DNA of 64,000 nucleotides from Candidatus Eiseniibacteriota bacterium (GCA_016710095.1 JADJLL010000014.1:1-64000); one strand, 5' to 3'. Positions 1 to 11,489 are shown, counted from the stretch's first letter. Translations and numbers: made by a program. The notes: a model not told the origin generated them from the sequence alone.

Positions 1-1
1 G

Positions 2-1360
2 GCGCTCGTGCGCCTCGCGCTGCCGGTGCTCGCGTCGCAGACGCTGCGCCTCGCGTTCCAGTGGGTGGACGCGTTGTGGGTGCGCGATCTCGGCGTCAAC
101 GCCACGGCCGCGATCACGACGTCGGTGTTCGTCATGTGGATCGTGTACTCGCTGCACGACATCTTCGGGATCGGCATCAGCGCGTACGTGAGCCAGCTGA
201 TGGGCGCGGGGGACCGCGCGCGCGCCGGCGTCGCGGCGTGGAAGGGCATCCAGGCGAGCGCCGTCATGGGGCTCGTGGGCGTGGCGCTCGGGGTGTTCGG
301 CGCGAAGGCGATCTTCTCCGCGATGGACCCGAGCGGTCGCATCGTGGAGGAGGGCGCGTCGTACCTCGGCGTCGTGCTGTTCGGCGCGCCGTTCATCATG
401 GTGTCGCTGTCGTGCGAGAACGTGCTGCGCGCGTGCGGCGACACGCGCACGCCGTTCGTCGTGGACTTCGCCGCGATCGCGCTCAACGCCGCGCTCGCGC
501 CGGTGTTCATCTACGGGCTCGGGCCGTTTCCCGCGATGGGCGTCGCGGGCGCCGCGTGGGCGACCGTGTGCGCGCAGGTGCTCATGTTCGCCACCTACAT
601 GGTGCTCGCGGCGCGGCGCATGCCGTCGTTCCCGCTCGCGCGGCGCGCCGACGGCCCGCCGGTCAAGGTGCTCGGCATGGCGCGCGTGGGACTGCCCGCG
701 GCGCTGATCGGTTCGCTGTTCTCGGTCGTGTACATCGCGTTCGTGCGCTCGGCCTCGGCGCACGGCCCCGCGGCCGCGGCGATGGTCGGGATCGGCAACC
801 GCATCGAGGCGATCCAGTTCGTGTTCTCGGCGTCCATCGGGCTCGCCGCCGCGACATTGCTCGGCCAGGCGATCGGCGCGAACCGGCCCGACCGCGCGGC
901 CGAGGTGCTGCGCACGTCGCAGCGCTGGTCGGTCGGGTTCGCGCTCGTGTTCATGGTGGCGATGTTCGCGGTGCCGAAGTTCTTCCTCGGCATGTTCACG
1001 ACCGACGCGGACGTGCTCGCGCTCGGCGTGCCGTACCTGCGCGTGCTGTCGCTCACGGTGGTCGCGACCGGGCTCGAGATCGCGACGGCCGAGGCCATCA
1101 TGGGATCGGGGCACACGAGCGCGATCTCGTGGATCTTCACGGTCGTCTCACTGCTGCGGATCCCGCTCGCGTTCGCCGTGCCCGCGTGGACGCACTCGGG
1201 CGCGATCGGCATCGTCTGGGTGATCACGGTGAGCTGCTGGGTGCGGACGGCCGCGATCCTCGTGTGGTCCCGGCGCGGCACCTGGAAGCAGGGGCTGCGC
1301 GGCGAGCTGCACGGACCGGCCGAACTGGGCTCCCCGGACGCCCCGGGCGAGGCTCTCTAG
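2..1360 (+). CDS. MATE family multidrug/cation antiporter, 5' truncated by the window edge
   Basis: Multidrug and toxin extrusion type membrane exporter, which normally couples drug efflux to a Na+ or H+ gradient in the inner membrane. The frame is open from the first bases. It begins inside the conserved first helix (LALPVLASQTLRLAFQWVDA), where family members usually have 10-30 residues before this point, so the true start lies upstream of the window and the GTG at position 8 is not convincing. Repeated hydrophobic segments run to about residue 420. The two-fold pattern is visible as a second 'GLPAALIGSLFSVVYIAF' stretch midway. The tail after 'VWSRRGTWKQG' is hydrophilic. The substrate cannot be told from sequence. 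The family assignment is strong; the role is inferred. Confidence 0.85.
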   Translation, partial: ALVRLALPVLASQTLRLAFQWVDALWVRDLGVNATAAITTSVFVMWIVYSLHDIFGIGISAYVSQLMGAGDRARAGVAAWKGIQASAVMGLVGVALGVFGAKAIFSAMDPSGRIVEEGASYLGVVLFGAPFIMVSLSCENVLRACGDTRTPFVVDFAAIALNAALAPVFIYGLGPFPAMGVAGAAWATVCAQVLMFATYMVLAARRMPSFPLARRADGPPVKVLGMARVGLPAALIGSLFSVVYIAFVRSASAHGPAAAAMVGIGNRIEAIQFVFSASIGLAAATLLGQAIGANRPDRAAEVLRTSQRWSVGFALVFMVAMFAVPKFFLGMFTTDADVLALGVPYLRVLSLTVVATGLEIATAEAIMGSGHTSAISWIFTVVSLLRIPLAFAVPAWTHSGAIGIVWVITVSCWVRTAAILVWSRRGTWKQGLRGELHGPAELGSPDAPGEAL

Positions 1361-1481
1361 GCGTCCGGCCCGGCCCGCCGGGCGGTACCAGAGGCCCGTC
1401 GCGCGCGGCTTGGCGAGCCCCGAGACTCCCGACTAGACTGCCCCGCCACTGCACCGAGCTCATCGCACCCGGAAGGAAGGC

Positions 1482-2694
1482 ATGCACTATCGCTACGTGA
1501 TCGTGGGTGGAGGCCTCGCGGCCGCCGCCGCCATCGAAGGCATCCGCTCGCAGGATGCCGACGGCTCGATCCTGCTCTTCTCCCGGGAGAACCACCTTCC
1601 GTACCGCCGCACGCCGCTCACGAAGGAGATGTGGGCGGGCTCGATGAAGCTCGAGGATCTCGCCGTGCACCCCGAAGGGTTCTACGAGTCGCACAAGGTG
1701 GACGTGCGGCTCCGCCGCGAGATCGTCGAGATGGACTCCGAGCACAAGATCCTCTGGGACGATCGCGGCGACAGCGTGGGCTTCGACCACGCGCTGCTCG
1801 TGACGGGCTGCCGTCCGCGCCGGCTGCAGGCGCAGGGCGCCGACAGCCCGAGCGTGCGCTACTTCCGGGCGCTCGAGGACTTCCTCGCGCTCGAGCAGTC
1901 CATGGATCACATCCAGCACGTCACGACGGTCGGCGGCGGCTTCGTCGCGGTCGAACTCGCGGCGACGCTGCGCGAGCGCGGCAAGGAAGTCACCATGATC
2001 TTCCCCGAGGAGTGGCCGCTGCACCGCATCCTGCCGCGCGAACTCGGGCTGGCGCTCGTGGACTACCTGCGCAGCATGGAGATCGAGACCGTCTCGGGCG
2101 AGACCATTGTCGAGGTGATCGAGGAAGGAAACGGCATCGTGCGCGGCCGCACGTACGGCGGCAACACGCTCGCGACGCAGGTGATCCTCGTGGACCAGGG
2201 CTCCGAGGCGCAGGTGGATCTCGCCGAGGCCGCCAACCTCGACACCGACGACGGCATCGTGGTGGACGAGTACGGCCGCTGTTCGCGCCCGGGCTTCTGG
2301 GCCGCGGGCGACGTCGCCGAGTTCCCGTACCTCGCGTTGGGGCAGCTCGAGCGCGTCGAGGGCGCCGAGCACGCCGAGAAGCACGGCTTCTGCGTGGGCG
2401 CCAACATGGCCGGCGCGGGCACGCCGTACACGCACCTGCCGCTCAAGTGGTTCCGCGTCGGCGAGCAGCAGTTCGAGGGCGTGGGCGAACTGCACGCGCG
2501 GCTCGACACCGAAGATGGTCTGGGTGGAAGAAGGCCGCGAGGGCATCGTGTTCTACCTGCGCGACGACGTCGTGCGCGGCGTGCTGCTGTGCAACGCGTC
2601 CGAGCGGCTCGAGTGGGCGCGCGCGCTGATCGTGGAAGCGCGCCCGATGTCGCGCGACGAACGCGCGGCGCTGATCACGCCGGCTAAGGCCTGA
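1482..2694 (+). CDS. AIF-type NAD(P)H/FAD-dependent oxidoreductase, single frameshift near the C-terminus
   Basis: Pyridine-nucleotide disulfide oxidoreductase fold of the apoptosis-inducing-factor/ferredoxin-reductase type, expected to transfer electrons from NAD(P)H through FAD. An N-terminal FAD-binding motif (VIVGGGLAAAAAIEGI) lies at about residues 6-21, a second Rossmann motif (VTTVGGGFVAVELA) at about 147, and the late FAD contact WAAGDVAEFP at about 271. The start follows a 'ggaagg' ribosome site. The frame breaks at about 2511. Before it the protein reads HARLDT; after it, one frame later, it continues naturally as MVWVEEGREGIVFYLRD down to a TGA at 2692-2694, matching the AIF dimerisation domain. 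Removing one G at 2511 repairs it. The uncorrected frame stops at 2687 with an Arg-rich nonsense tail. Confidence 0.85.
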
Positions 2695-2739
2695 TCGGGC
2701 TGGCGAAGGCTTCATCGGGCCGGAGGCCCGAAACGCACA

Positions 2740-2785
2740 AAGCAAAACCGCGGCGGCCGGAAGGCCACCGCGGTTCTTCGTTTCC
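2740..2785. terminator. Bidirectional intrinsic terminator between convergent genes
   Basis: A 13-bp stem (aaccgcggcggcc pairing with ggccaccgcggtt, one G-T wobble) with a GGAA loop spans 2746-2775. An A-rich flank precedes it and a T-containing flank (cttcgttt) follows. It sits between the ends of the converging oxidoreductase and LuxR-type genes, so it can serve both. Confidence 0.75.
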
Positions 2786-2799
2786 GGTGCGTGAGTCCG

Positions 2800-3657
2800 T
2801 CAGCGCATCGCGCCCGCGCCTCGCGGCGTGAAGAGCAGCGGGTGGCGCGCGACGAACAGCGCCGCCTGCAGGCGGTCGTCGAGTCCCAAGCGGTGCAGCA
2901 GCTGGGCGACGTGCTTCTTCACCGTGGGCTCGGAAATCCCGAGCGCCGAGGCGATCTCCTTGTTCGAGTGGCCGTCGGCGAGCAGCGCCGCGACCTCGAG
3001 CAGCCGCGGCGACAGTTCGCGGATGGGCTCGCCCGAAAGCGTCTTCTCGCCCGCGATCGCGGCGATCGTGCCGGGCTCGTACGAAGCGCGGCCGGAAGCG
3101 ACCGAGCGGATCGTCGAGAACAGCGTCTTCGGATCGGCGCTGCGGCGCACGGTGCCCATGGCGCCGAACGCGGCGGCGATCTGCAGGCAGTCGGAACCGC
3201 CGCTGCAGAGCGAGCGGCCCGGCGCGTGCGGCGTGTGGCTCGCGAGCGGCGGGTTGAGCACGAGGCAGTCGCTCCATCCACGCTCGGACATCGCGACGAC
3301 GCCGAGATCGGGAAGCGCCTGGCGAATCTCGGCGAGTGCGCTCTGCTCGGCGGCGCTCGGAAGCGTCAGCGTGAGCACGAGCACGTCGGGATCGAGCTTC
3401 CGGCAGAGCGCGATGGCTTCGGCGGTGTCGGCGGCTTCACCGACGACGAGGAAGTCGGACTCGGCGCGAAGCAGCGCCGCGATGGCGGCGCGATCGATGG
3501 CGGCACCGTCCGCGACGACCATGCAGATCGCCGGAGCGCCGCCACGCGCAGTGGCGGACGGCGTGGCGGTCCGGCTGGTGGGCCGGTTCGTGGTGCGTCG
3601 ACTGCGGGGAAGTGTCTTCACGGCAAAGACTCCAGGCCCTCGCTGGGGCGCGAACAT
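2800..3657 (-). CDS. LuxR/NarL-type regulator with degenerate receiver domain
   Basis: Transcription factor with a receiver-like N-terminal half and a C-terminal LuxR-type helix-turn-helix (LSPRLLEVAALLADGHSNKE then IASALGISEPTVKKHVAQLL). The receiver is atypical. The first acidic pair is reduced (MVVADGAAIDRAAIAALL), the usual phospho-acceptor Asp at the end of beta-3 is Thr (DVLVLTLTLP), and about 35 extra residues rich in Pro, His and Cys are inserted before the last strand. Conventional Asp phosphorylation is therefore unlikely. The start is uncertain: the receiver fold begins at an ATG at 3522, while ATGs at 3657 or 3711 add a basic low-complexity leader. No histidine kinase is adjacent; the neighbours are a reductase (convergent) and an Opp transporter (same strand, 110 nt upstream). 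Confidence 0.75.
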   Translation of the reverse strand: MFAPQRGPGVFAVKTLPRSRRTTNRPTSRTATPSATARGGAPAICMVVADGAAIDRAAIAALLRAESDFLVVGEAADTAEAIALCRKLDPDVLVLTLTLPSAAEQSALAEIRQALPDLGVVAMSERGWSDCLVLNPPLASHTPHAPGRSLCSGGSDCLQIAAAFGAMGTVRRSADPKTLFSTIRSVASGRASYEPGTIAAIAGEKTLSGEPIRELSPRLLEVAALLADGHSNKEIASALGISEPTVKKHVAQLLHRLGLDDRLQAALFVARHPLLFTPRGAGAMR

Positions 3658-3766
3658 GAGCGGTTTGGTTGCTGCAGGTCCTGCGGCCGCGTCCAGCATG
3701 CGCCCGTGCATCGAGTGTGTAAAGCAGGAGCTCGGAAATCTGCTCCGGCGGGCGGTTGGGGAACGG

Positions 3767-4678
3767 TCAATTCCCGTCGCGGCGGCCCTGCGGATCGAGG
3801 GCGTCCCGGAGCCCGTCCCCGAGGAAATTGAAGGCGAGCAGCGTCAGCGACAGCGCCAGCCCGGGAAACAGGACGAGCCAGGGGAAGATGGCCAGCACCC
3901 GGGCGCCGTCCGAGACGAGCGTGCCCCACGAGGCCCCGGGCGGCTGGACGCCGAGCCCGAGGAAGGAAAGAAACGCTTCCTGCAGGATGACGGCCGGCAC
4001 GGTGAGCGTCGTGTACACGATCACGGGCCCGAGCGTGTTCGGCACGAGGTGGCGGAACAGGATCGCGCCGTCGGACGCCCCGAGCGCGCGCGCGGCCTCG
4101 ACGAACGTCTGGCTCTTGAGCGAGAGCACCTGCCCGCGGACGATGCGCGCCATGGTGAGCCACTGCACCAGTCCGAGTGCGACGAACAGCATGACGAGCG
4201 AGCGCTCGAAGAACACGAGCAGCAGGATCACGAGGAAGATGTAGGGGAGCGAATACAGCACGTCGACCACGCGCATCATCGCTTCGTCCACGCGGCCGCC
4301 GGCGTAACCCGCGATCGCGCCCCACGACACGCCGACCACGAGGCTCACGAGCGTGCCGACGACGCCGACGAGCATCGAGATGCGTCCGCCGTACATCACG
4401 CGCGCGAACAGGTCGCGGCCGAGGTCGTCGGTGCCGAACCAGTGCGCCCACGAAGGCGGCGCGGCGCCCAGCGCGAGATCCTGCGCCGCCGGGTCCTGCA
4501 GGAACGGCAACCACGGCGCGGCCGCGGCGAGCGCGCACATGACGAGCAGGAACACGCCCGCGCCGACCGCGGCGCGATTGCGGCGCAGGCGGCGCCACGC
4601 GTCGGACCACAGGCTGCGCGGCGCGCTCGCCGCTTCGTCGGCGAGCACGGTGGCGGGCGGATGCAGGCCGACGCTCAC
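3767..4678 (-). CDS. ABC transporter permease, OppC/DppC family
   Basis: Second inner-membrane permease of a peptide/nickel-type ABC importer. The N-terminus carries the OppC_N pattern (WSDAWRRLRRNRAAVGAGVF), then FGTDDLGRDLFARVMYG, and the EAA loop that contacts the ATPase (VEAARALGASDGAILFRHL). About six membrane helices follow the N-terminal domain. The 303-aa length is normal for the family. I start it at GTG 4678, which overlaps the stop of the upstream permease as GTGA, the same arrangement used at the previous junction. Longer in-frame reading upstream is antisense-like Arg-rich sequence inside the neighbouring gene. No ATPase subunits are present in the window, so they must be encoded elsewhere. 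Confidence 0.92.
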   Translation of the reverse strand: MSVGLHPPATVLADEAASAPRSLWSDAWRRLRRNRAAVGAGVFLLVMCALAAAAPWLPFLQDPAAQDLALGAAPPSWAHWFGTDDLGRDLFARVMYGGRISMLVGVVGTLVSLVVGVSWGAIAGYAGGRVDEAMMRVVDVLYSLPYIFLVILLLVFFERSLVMLFVALGLVQWLTMARIVRGQVLSLKSQTFVEAARALGASDGAILFRHLVPNTLGPVIVYTTLTVPAVILQEAFLSFLGLGVQPPGASWGTLVSDGARVLAIFPWLVLFPGLALSLTLLAFNFLGDGLRDALDPQGRRDGN

Positions 4679-5592
4679 GAGAGCTCCACGCGCGGATCGA
4701 GCCGCGCGTACGCGACGTCCACGATCAGGTTGAGCACCATGAGGAACGACGCGTAGAAGAGCACGATGCCGAGCACGAGCGTGTAGTCGCGGTTGAACGC
4801 GCCGTTCACGAGGTGCCGCCCGAGCCCGGGGATCGCGAAGATCTGCTCGACGACGATCGAGCCCATCACGATGCGCGCGGCGGCGGGCCCGAGGTACGAC
4901 ACGACGGGCAGCACGCCGAGCCGCATCGCGTGCTTCACGACCACGGCGCGCTCGGCGAGTCCCTTGGCGCGCGCGGTGCGCACGAAGTCCGCGCGCAGCA
5001 CCTCGAGCATGCCGGCGCGCGTGAGGCGCGCGATGTACGCGACGTACGCGACGCTGAGCGTGAGCACGGGCAGCACGCGGCTCGAAGGTCCGGTCCACAG
5101 CGCGGGCGGCAGCCAGTAGAGCCCGAGCGAGAACACGAGCACGAGCGCGGGTCCGAGCACGAAGTTCGGGATCGACACGCCCGCGAGCGCGAGCGTCATC
5201 GCCGCGTGGTCGGCGAGCTTGTTCTGCTTCACCGCGGCGATCACGCCGAGCGGCACGCCGAGCAGTACCGAGAGGAGCAGCGCCCAGCCGCCGAGTTCCG
5301 CCGACACGCGGAAGCCCTCGAGAATGATGTCGCGCACCTGGCGCTGCGGGTACTTGTACGACGGCCCGAAGTCGCCGACCGCGGCGTGCGTGACGAAGCG
5401 CACGTACTGCACGGGCAGCGGCTGGTCGAGTCCGTAGGCGCGCTGCATCTGCGCGAGCGCGGCCTTCGGGATCTCCTTCTCGGACTGGAACGGCCCTCCG
5501 GGCGCGAGGCGCACGAGGAAGAACGTGAGCGTCGCGATCACGAACAGCGTCGGGACGATCAGCAGCGCGCGCCGCACGACGAACGCGATCAC
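4675..5592 (-). CDS. ABC transporter permease, OppB/DppB family
   Basis: First inner-membrane permease of the peptide-type importer. It begins with the family signature VIAFVVRRALLIVPTLFVIA and FFLVRLAPGGPF. It contains the region MQRAYGLDQPLPVQYVRF and the EAA-type loop (FVRTARAKGLAERAVVVKHA), and ends with the typical VDVAYARLDPRVELS. Length 305 aa. The GTG start at 5592 overlaps the TGA of the substrate-binding gene (GTGA), and the stop overlaps the GTG of the OppC-like gene, so the three are almost certainly one coupled operon transcribed leftward in the order binding protein, OppB-like, OppC-like. Confidence 0.93.
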   Translation of the reverse strand: MIAFVVRRALLIVPTLFVIATLTFFLVRLAPGGPFQSEKEIPKAALAQMQRAYGLDQPLPVQYVRFVTHAAVGDFGPSYKYPQRQVRDIILEGFRVSAELGGWALLLSVLLGVPLGVIAAVKQNKLADHAAMTLALAGVSIPNFVLGPALVLVFSLGLYWLPPALWTGPSSRVLPVLTLSVAYVAYIARLTRAGMLEVLRADFVRTARAKGLAERAVVVKHAMRLGVLPVVSYLGPAAARIVMGSIVVEQIFAIPGLGRHLVNGAFNRDYTLVLGIVLFYASFLMVLNLIVDVAYARLDPRVELS

Positions 5593-7253
5593 TGGCGCGC
5601 TCCGCTCGCGATCGGCTCGTGCTGGCGCCAGTCGCGGTCGATCCACACGCGCGAGAGCGGATGCACGTCGAGCGCGGTGTGGTGGAGGCCCTTCACGTAC
5701 GGCTTGATGAGTTCGTGCGACGCGTAGTGGTAGACGGGCAGGTACGGGCTGGACGCGAGCGCGCGCGATTCCGCCGCGCGCAGGATCGCGGCGCGCTTCA
5801 CCGGGTCCACCTCGTGCTCGGACTCGCGCATGAGCCGGTCGTACTCCGGGTCCGACCAGCCCGAGCGGTTGTTGCCGTTGCCCGACATGAGCAGTGTGAG
5901 GAACGTGCTCGGGTCGAGGTAGTCGCCGATCCACGAGCGGCGCGCGACGTCGTAGTGCAGCGTCGTCGACGCCTGCTGGAAGCTCGACCATTCCATGCTC
6001 TGGAGTTCGACGGGCACGTTCAGCTCGCGCCGCCACATCGCCTGCACGGCTTCGGCGATGCGGCGATGGTCCTCGCTCGTGTTGAAGAGGATCGAGAACT
6101 TCGGGAAGCCCTTGCCGCCGGGGAAGCCCGCGCGCGCGAGCTCGGCGCGCGCCGAGTCCGGCTCGAACGCGATCGGCGCCGGGCCGTCGTAGCCCGGATA
6201 GCCGCTCGGCGTGAGCCGGCCCCACGCGCGGCGCGTGCCCTTGAGCAGGTCGCGCGCGATCGCCTCGCGGTCGATGGCCAGGTTGAGCGCGCGGCGCACG
6301 CGCGGATCGTCGAACGGCGGCTTCGTGCAGTTGACGCCGTAGAAGTACGTCGCCTGGAACTCGCCGGTGACGTAGTCGGCGAAGCCGCGCACGTAGGGCA
6401 GGAACGGCGACGGGATCTCGCCGCTCGGGTTCCAGTCGATCACGCCGGCCTTGTAGAGGTTGGTGGACGTGTTGAGGTCGTCCACCGAGTACGCCTCGAT
6501 GCCGTCGAGCTTCACCTGCGAGGCCGCCCAGTACTTGGGGTTCTTCGCGAACACGAACTTCTCGTTCTGGCGGTGGGAGACGAGCGAGAACGCGCCGTTG
6601 TTCACGATCGTGCCCGGCTCGGTCCAGCGCGCGCCGTGCTTCTCGATGCACGCGCGCGGCACGGGAACGAAGGTGTAGTACGAGGTGAGGAACAGGAACC
6701 ACGGCGTGGGCGCGCGCAGTGTGACGACGAACGTGCTGTCGTCCGGCGCGGCGAGCCCGAGCTGCGTGGAGTCCGCGAGCGTGCCCTTGTGGAACGCCTC
6801 GGCGTTGACGATCGGGTACATGAGCGCCGCGGCGCGCGCGCCGGTGGCGGGCGACAGCACGCGGCGCCACGACCACAGGAAGTCGCGCGCGGTGACCGGC
6901 GCGTCGTCCGACCACACGAGCCCCGGCCGCAGGTGGAACGTGTACGTGAGCCCGTCCGCGCTCGTCTCCCAGCGGTACGCCTGGCCGGGGACGGGGAGCA
7001 GCGTCTGCGGGTCGTAGTCGGTCAGGCCCTCGAAAAGAATGCGGGCGATCACGCCGTCGGGCTGGCCCGACATGACGGACGGATCCGTGGTCTCGGGCTC
7101 CGCGCCGTTGTTGAACCGCAGCACGTTCGTGGCCGGCGGGCGGATCGAGCCGAAGTAGCGCGCCTCGTGCGCGTCCCGCGCGGGCGCGCACGCGCCCACG
7201 GCGAGCGCGAGGGCGAGCACGAGGGCCGGCGCGGCGCCCGTTCGGGCGCGCAT
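5589..7253 (-). CDS. Peptide ABC transporter substrate-binding lipoprotein (OppA/DppA, SBP_bac_5)
   Basis: Solute receptor for the adjacent permeases. The first 22 residues form a lipoprotein signal: MRAR start, hydrophobic LALALAV, lipobox VGAC with Cys22 as the lipidated residue. The body shows family-5 hallmarks: LRFNNGAEPETTDPSVMSGQ near the mature N-terminus, LRPGLVWSDDAPVTARDFLW, a GAFSL region, and near the C-terminus LPVYHYASHELIKPYVKGLH. The 554-aa length fits OppA. No Shine-Dalgarno is obvious at ATG 7253; nearby codons upstream cannot be excluded, but the signal peptide fixes the region. The TWSWRRVLSP-like surface pattern resembles oligopeptide binders of the OppA group, but the ligand is not predictable. 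Confidence 0.92.
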   Translation of the reverse strand: MRARTGAAPALVLALALAVGACAPARDAHEARYFGSIRPPATNVLRFNNGAEPETTDPSVMSGQPDGVIARILFEGLTDYDPQTLLPVPGQAYRWETSADGLTYTFHLRPGLVWSDDAPVTARDFLWSWRRVLSPATGARAAALMYPIVNAEAFHKGTLADSTQLGLAAPDDSTFVVTLRAPTPWFLFLTSYYTFVPVPRACIEKHGARWTEPGTIVNNGAFSLVSHRQNEKFVFAKNPKYWAASQVKLDGIEAYSVDDLNTSTNLYKAGVIDWNPSGEIPSPFLPYVRGFADYVTGEFQATYFYGVNCTKPPFDDPRVRRALNLAIDREAIARDLLKGTRRAWGRLTPSGYPGYDGPAPIAFEPDSARAELARAGFPGGKGFPKFSILFNTSEDHRRIAEAVQAMWRRELNVPVELQSMEWSSFQQASTTLHYDVARRSWIGDYLDPSTFLTLLMSGNGNNRSGWSDPEYDRLMRESEHEVDPVKRAAILRAAESRALASSPYLPVYHYASHELIKPYVKGLHHTALDVHPLSRVWIDRDWRQHEPIASGARQ

Positions 7254-7422
7254 GAAAAGGAGGGCGGTCACGGCGCGGGAAGATAGCAGAGCATCGCGCG
7301 CCTCCCTCGCGCATCGGCAACCTTGTGGGCGGGGCCGCACGTAGAGCGGGCACCCCTCACGACCGGGCCGCACGTTCATCCGATGCCCCGGCGCTCCGGC
7401 GCCACGTCTCGCGGAGAGCACC

Positions 7423-7854
7423 ATGAGCACCTTCGTCACGCGCATCGCCATCGCCGCGCCGCCCGCCGTCGTGTGGGACGTGATGACCCGCTTCGAACAA
7501 TGGCCCGAGTGGACGGCGAGCATCACGTCGGTCGCGCCGCTCGCGGCGTCCCCGCCCGGGCTCGGCGCGCGCTACCGGATCGAGCAGCCGTCGCTGCAGC
7601 CCGCCGAATGGACGATCACCGCCTGGGAGCCCGGCGTCGCCTTCACCTGGGAGTCGCGCCGCACGGGCATGCGCGCGGTGGCCGTGCACACGATCGTGCC
7701 GTCGGCGCAGGGCTGCGAAGTGGAACTCATCGTCCGCTATGAGGGGCCGCTCGGGGCGCTCGTCGGGCTGCTGGCCGGCACGCTGACCCGGCGCTACATG
7801 GCGATGGAGGCGTCGGGGCTGCGTTCGCGGTCCGAGGAGATCGCGCGGCGGTAG
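7423..7854 (+). CDS. SRPBCC-fold protein (polyketide cyclase/dehydrase-like)
   Basis: A 143-aa single-domain protein of the START/Bet v1-like superfamily. It opens with the family pattern IAAPPAVVWDVMTRFEQWPE, followed by WTASITSVAPL and the strand pair YRIEQPSLQPAEWTITAWEP. A C-terminal amphipathic helix (YMAMEASGLRSRSEEIARR) closes the hydrophobic cavity. The ligand is unknown. A ggagag ribosome site lies 6 nt before the ATG. It is divergent from the Opp operon, 169 nt away, and 125 nt upstream of the molybdenum hydroxylase operon on the same strand; a functional link is unproven. Confidence 0.85.
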   Translation: MSTFVTRIAIAAPPAVVWDVMTRFEQWPEWTASITSVAPLAASPPGLGARYRIEQPSLQPAEWTITAWEPGVAFTWESRRTGMRAVAVHTIVPSAQGCEVELIVRYEGPLGALVGLLAGTLTRRYMAMEASGLRSRSEEIARR

Positions 7855-7979
7855 GGGCGGCGAGCGGCGGCGCGGCTTCTCGTGCCGCCGCCGTCCGCCA
7901 TGCCGGACCGCCCGCACCGATACCAACGGAGTAGCCGCGCGGACTGGCCGGAAACGCGGGCCTCGCGCTACATTGCCGC

Positions 7980-10294
<2,315 letters not shown>

Positions 10295-10298
<4 letters not shown>

Positions 10299-10837
10299 GC
10301 CTGCCGACCAGTGAGCTGAACCTCGAGTCGATCGAGAGCATGAAGGAGTACGGCTTCGAGGGATTCCTCACCGTGCGGACGCTGCGTGACGAGGATTGCG
10401 CTTCGGTGCCCGCGGAGACGGGCGTGTACCTCGCGGTGCGCGACTGGACCGAGCCGCCGCGCTTCATGCCGAAGAGCCCGGCGGGATTCCTGCGCGGTCA
10501 GGGGCCGACCGTTCCGATCGAGACGCTGCAGGAGAAGTGGGTGAACGACGCGTGCGTGCTGTACATCGGTCACGCGCACGGACCCGGCGTGCGTCACCGC
10601 CTGCACCAGCGCATCAAGCGCATGATCCGTTTCGGCACCGGCAAGCAGGTCGCGCACTGGGGCGGCCGCTACCTGTGGCAGATGTCGGGCGCCACCGCGC
10701 TGCGGTTCGCGTGGCTCGCGACCGACAAGCGCGAGTCCGACAAGCTGTTCAATCGCGTCCACCGCGCATTCGACGAGCGTTACGGCGCGCTGCCGTTCGC
10801 CAATCTCGAAGTCGAGGAGCAGGAGATCGAGGAATGA
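10295..10837 (+). CDS. GIY-YIG-like domain protein embedded in the molybdenum hydroxylase operon
   Basis: 180-aa protein with GVYLAVR at about residue 42 and VLYIGHA at about 88, the spacing and context of the GIY and YIG strands of the GIY-YIG nuclease fold, followed by an Arg/His-rich helix (HRLHQRIKRM) and HWGGRYLWQ at about 121. The acidic C-terminus (LEVEEQEIEE) is unusual. Whether it cuts DNA is unclear: the family's catalytic Glu and downstream Asn are not obvious by eye. Its ATG overlaps the TGA of the Mo subunit (ATGA at 10295), and its own stop overlaps the ATG of the 2Fe-2S subunit, so it is translated as part of the hydroxylase operon. Catalysis is unverified; the fold call is moderate. 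Confidence 0.6.
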
Positions 10838-11489
10838 GTCCGCTCGTACGCATCCGATTCACCCTGAACGGGCGCCCGCAAAGCGTGAAGGTGCCGCCCA
10901 TGAAGCGCCTCCTCGACGTGCTGCGCGAGGACTGCCGCATGACCGGCACGAAGGAAGGCTGCGGCGAAGGCGAGTGCGGCGCGTGCACCGTGCTGATCGC
11001 CGGTGACCCCGTGAACTCGTGCCTCGTGCCCGCCGTGCACGCCGAGGGCGCGAAGATCACGACCGTCGAAGGGCTCGCGAAGAACGGCAAGCTGTCCGCG
11101 CTGCAGACCGCGTTCATCGAGCTGGGCGGCGCGCAGTGCGGCATGTGCACGCCGGGCATGCTCGTGACGTCGGCCGCGCTGCTCGCGCGCACGAAGGGCC
11201 GCGTGCCGGGCGACGCCGAGGTGCGCGACGCGCTCTCCGGCACGCTCTGCCGCTGCACCGGCTACCAGAAGATCGTCGAGGCCGTGCAGGCCGCGGCGGC
11301 GCCGGCGCCCGCGAAGAAGAAGGCGGCGAAGGTCGCGACGAAGGCGAAGCCGGTCGTGAAGAAGAAGGCGGCGAAGGCCGCGAAGAAGGCGAAGCCGGTC
11401 GTGAAGAAGAAGGCCGTCGCCAAGAAGAAGACGGCCGCCAACAAGGCGGGCCGGAGGCCCGCGGCTTCCAAGGAAAGGCGCGTCGATGA
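10834..11489 (+). CDS. 2Fe-2S subunit of the molybdenum hydroxylase with a Lys/Ala-rich repeat tail; apparent 1-nt deletion near the end
   Basis: Electron-transfer subunit with two [2Fe-2S] clusters. The plant-ferredoxin-type motif GCGEGECGACTV is at residues about 44-55. The helical-domain Cys pairs QCGMCTPGM (about 100) and LCRCTGYQK (about 138) are all present. The normal family domain ends near residue 150, but the gene continues into a 50-60 residue basic tail built of AKKKAAK and KAKPVVKKK units, resembling histone-H1-like tails. In this frame there is no stop until 13176. Adding one A to 'aaggaaagg' at about 11474 gives ...KEKARR and a TGA at 11487-11489 that overlaps the next gene's ATG as ATGA, matching the other junctions. 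I therefore end it there. Confidence 0.85.
11341..11414 (+). repeat. 45-bp tandem repeat encoding the Lys-rich tail
   Basis: The segment 'aaggcgaagccggtcgtgaa' begins at 11341 and again at 11386, an offset of exactly 45 bp (15 codons), and each copy continues into gaagaaggc. It encodes the repeated KAKPVVKKK-type unit of the 2Fe-2S subunit tail. Such repeats are prone to expansion, contraction and assembly error. Confidence 0.8.
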
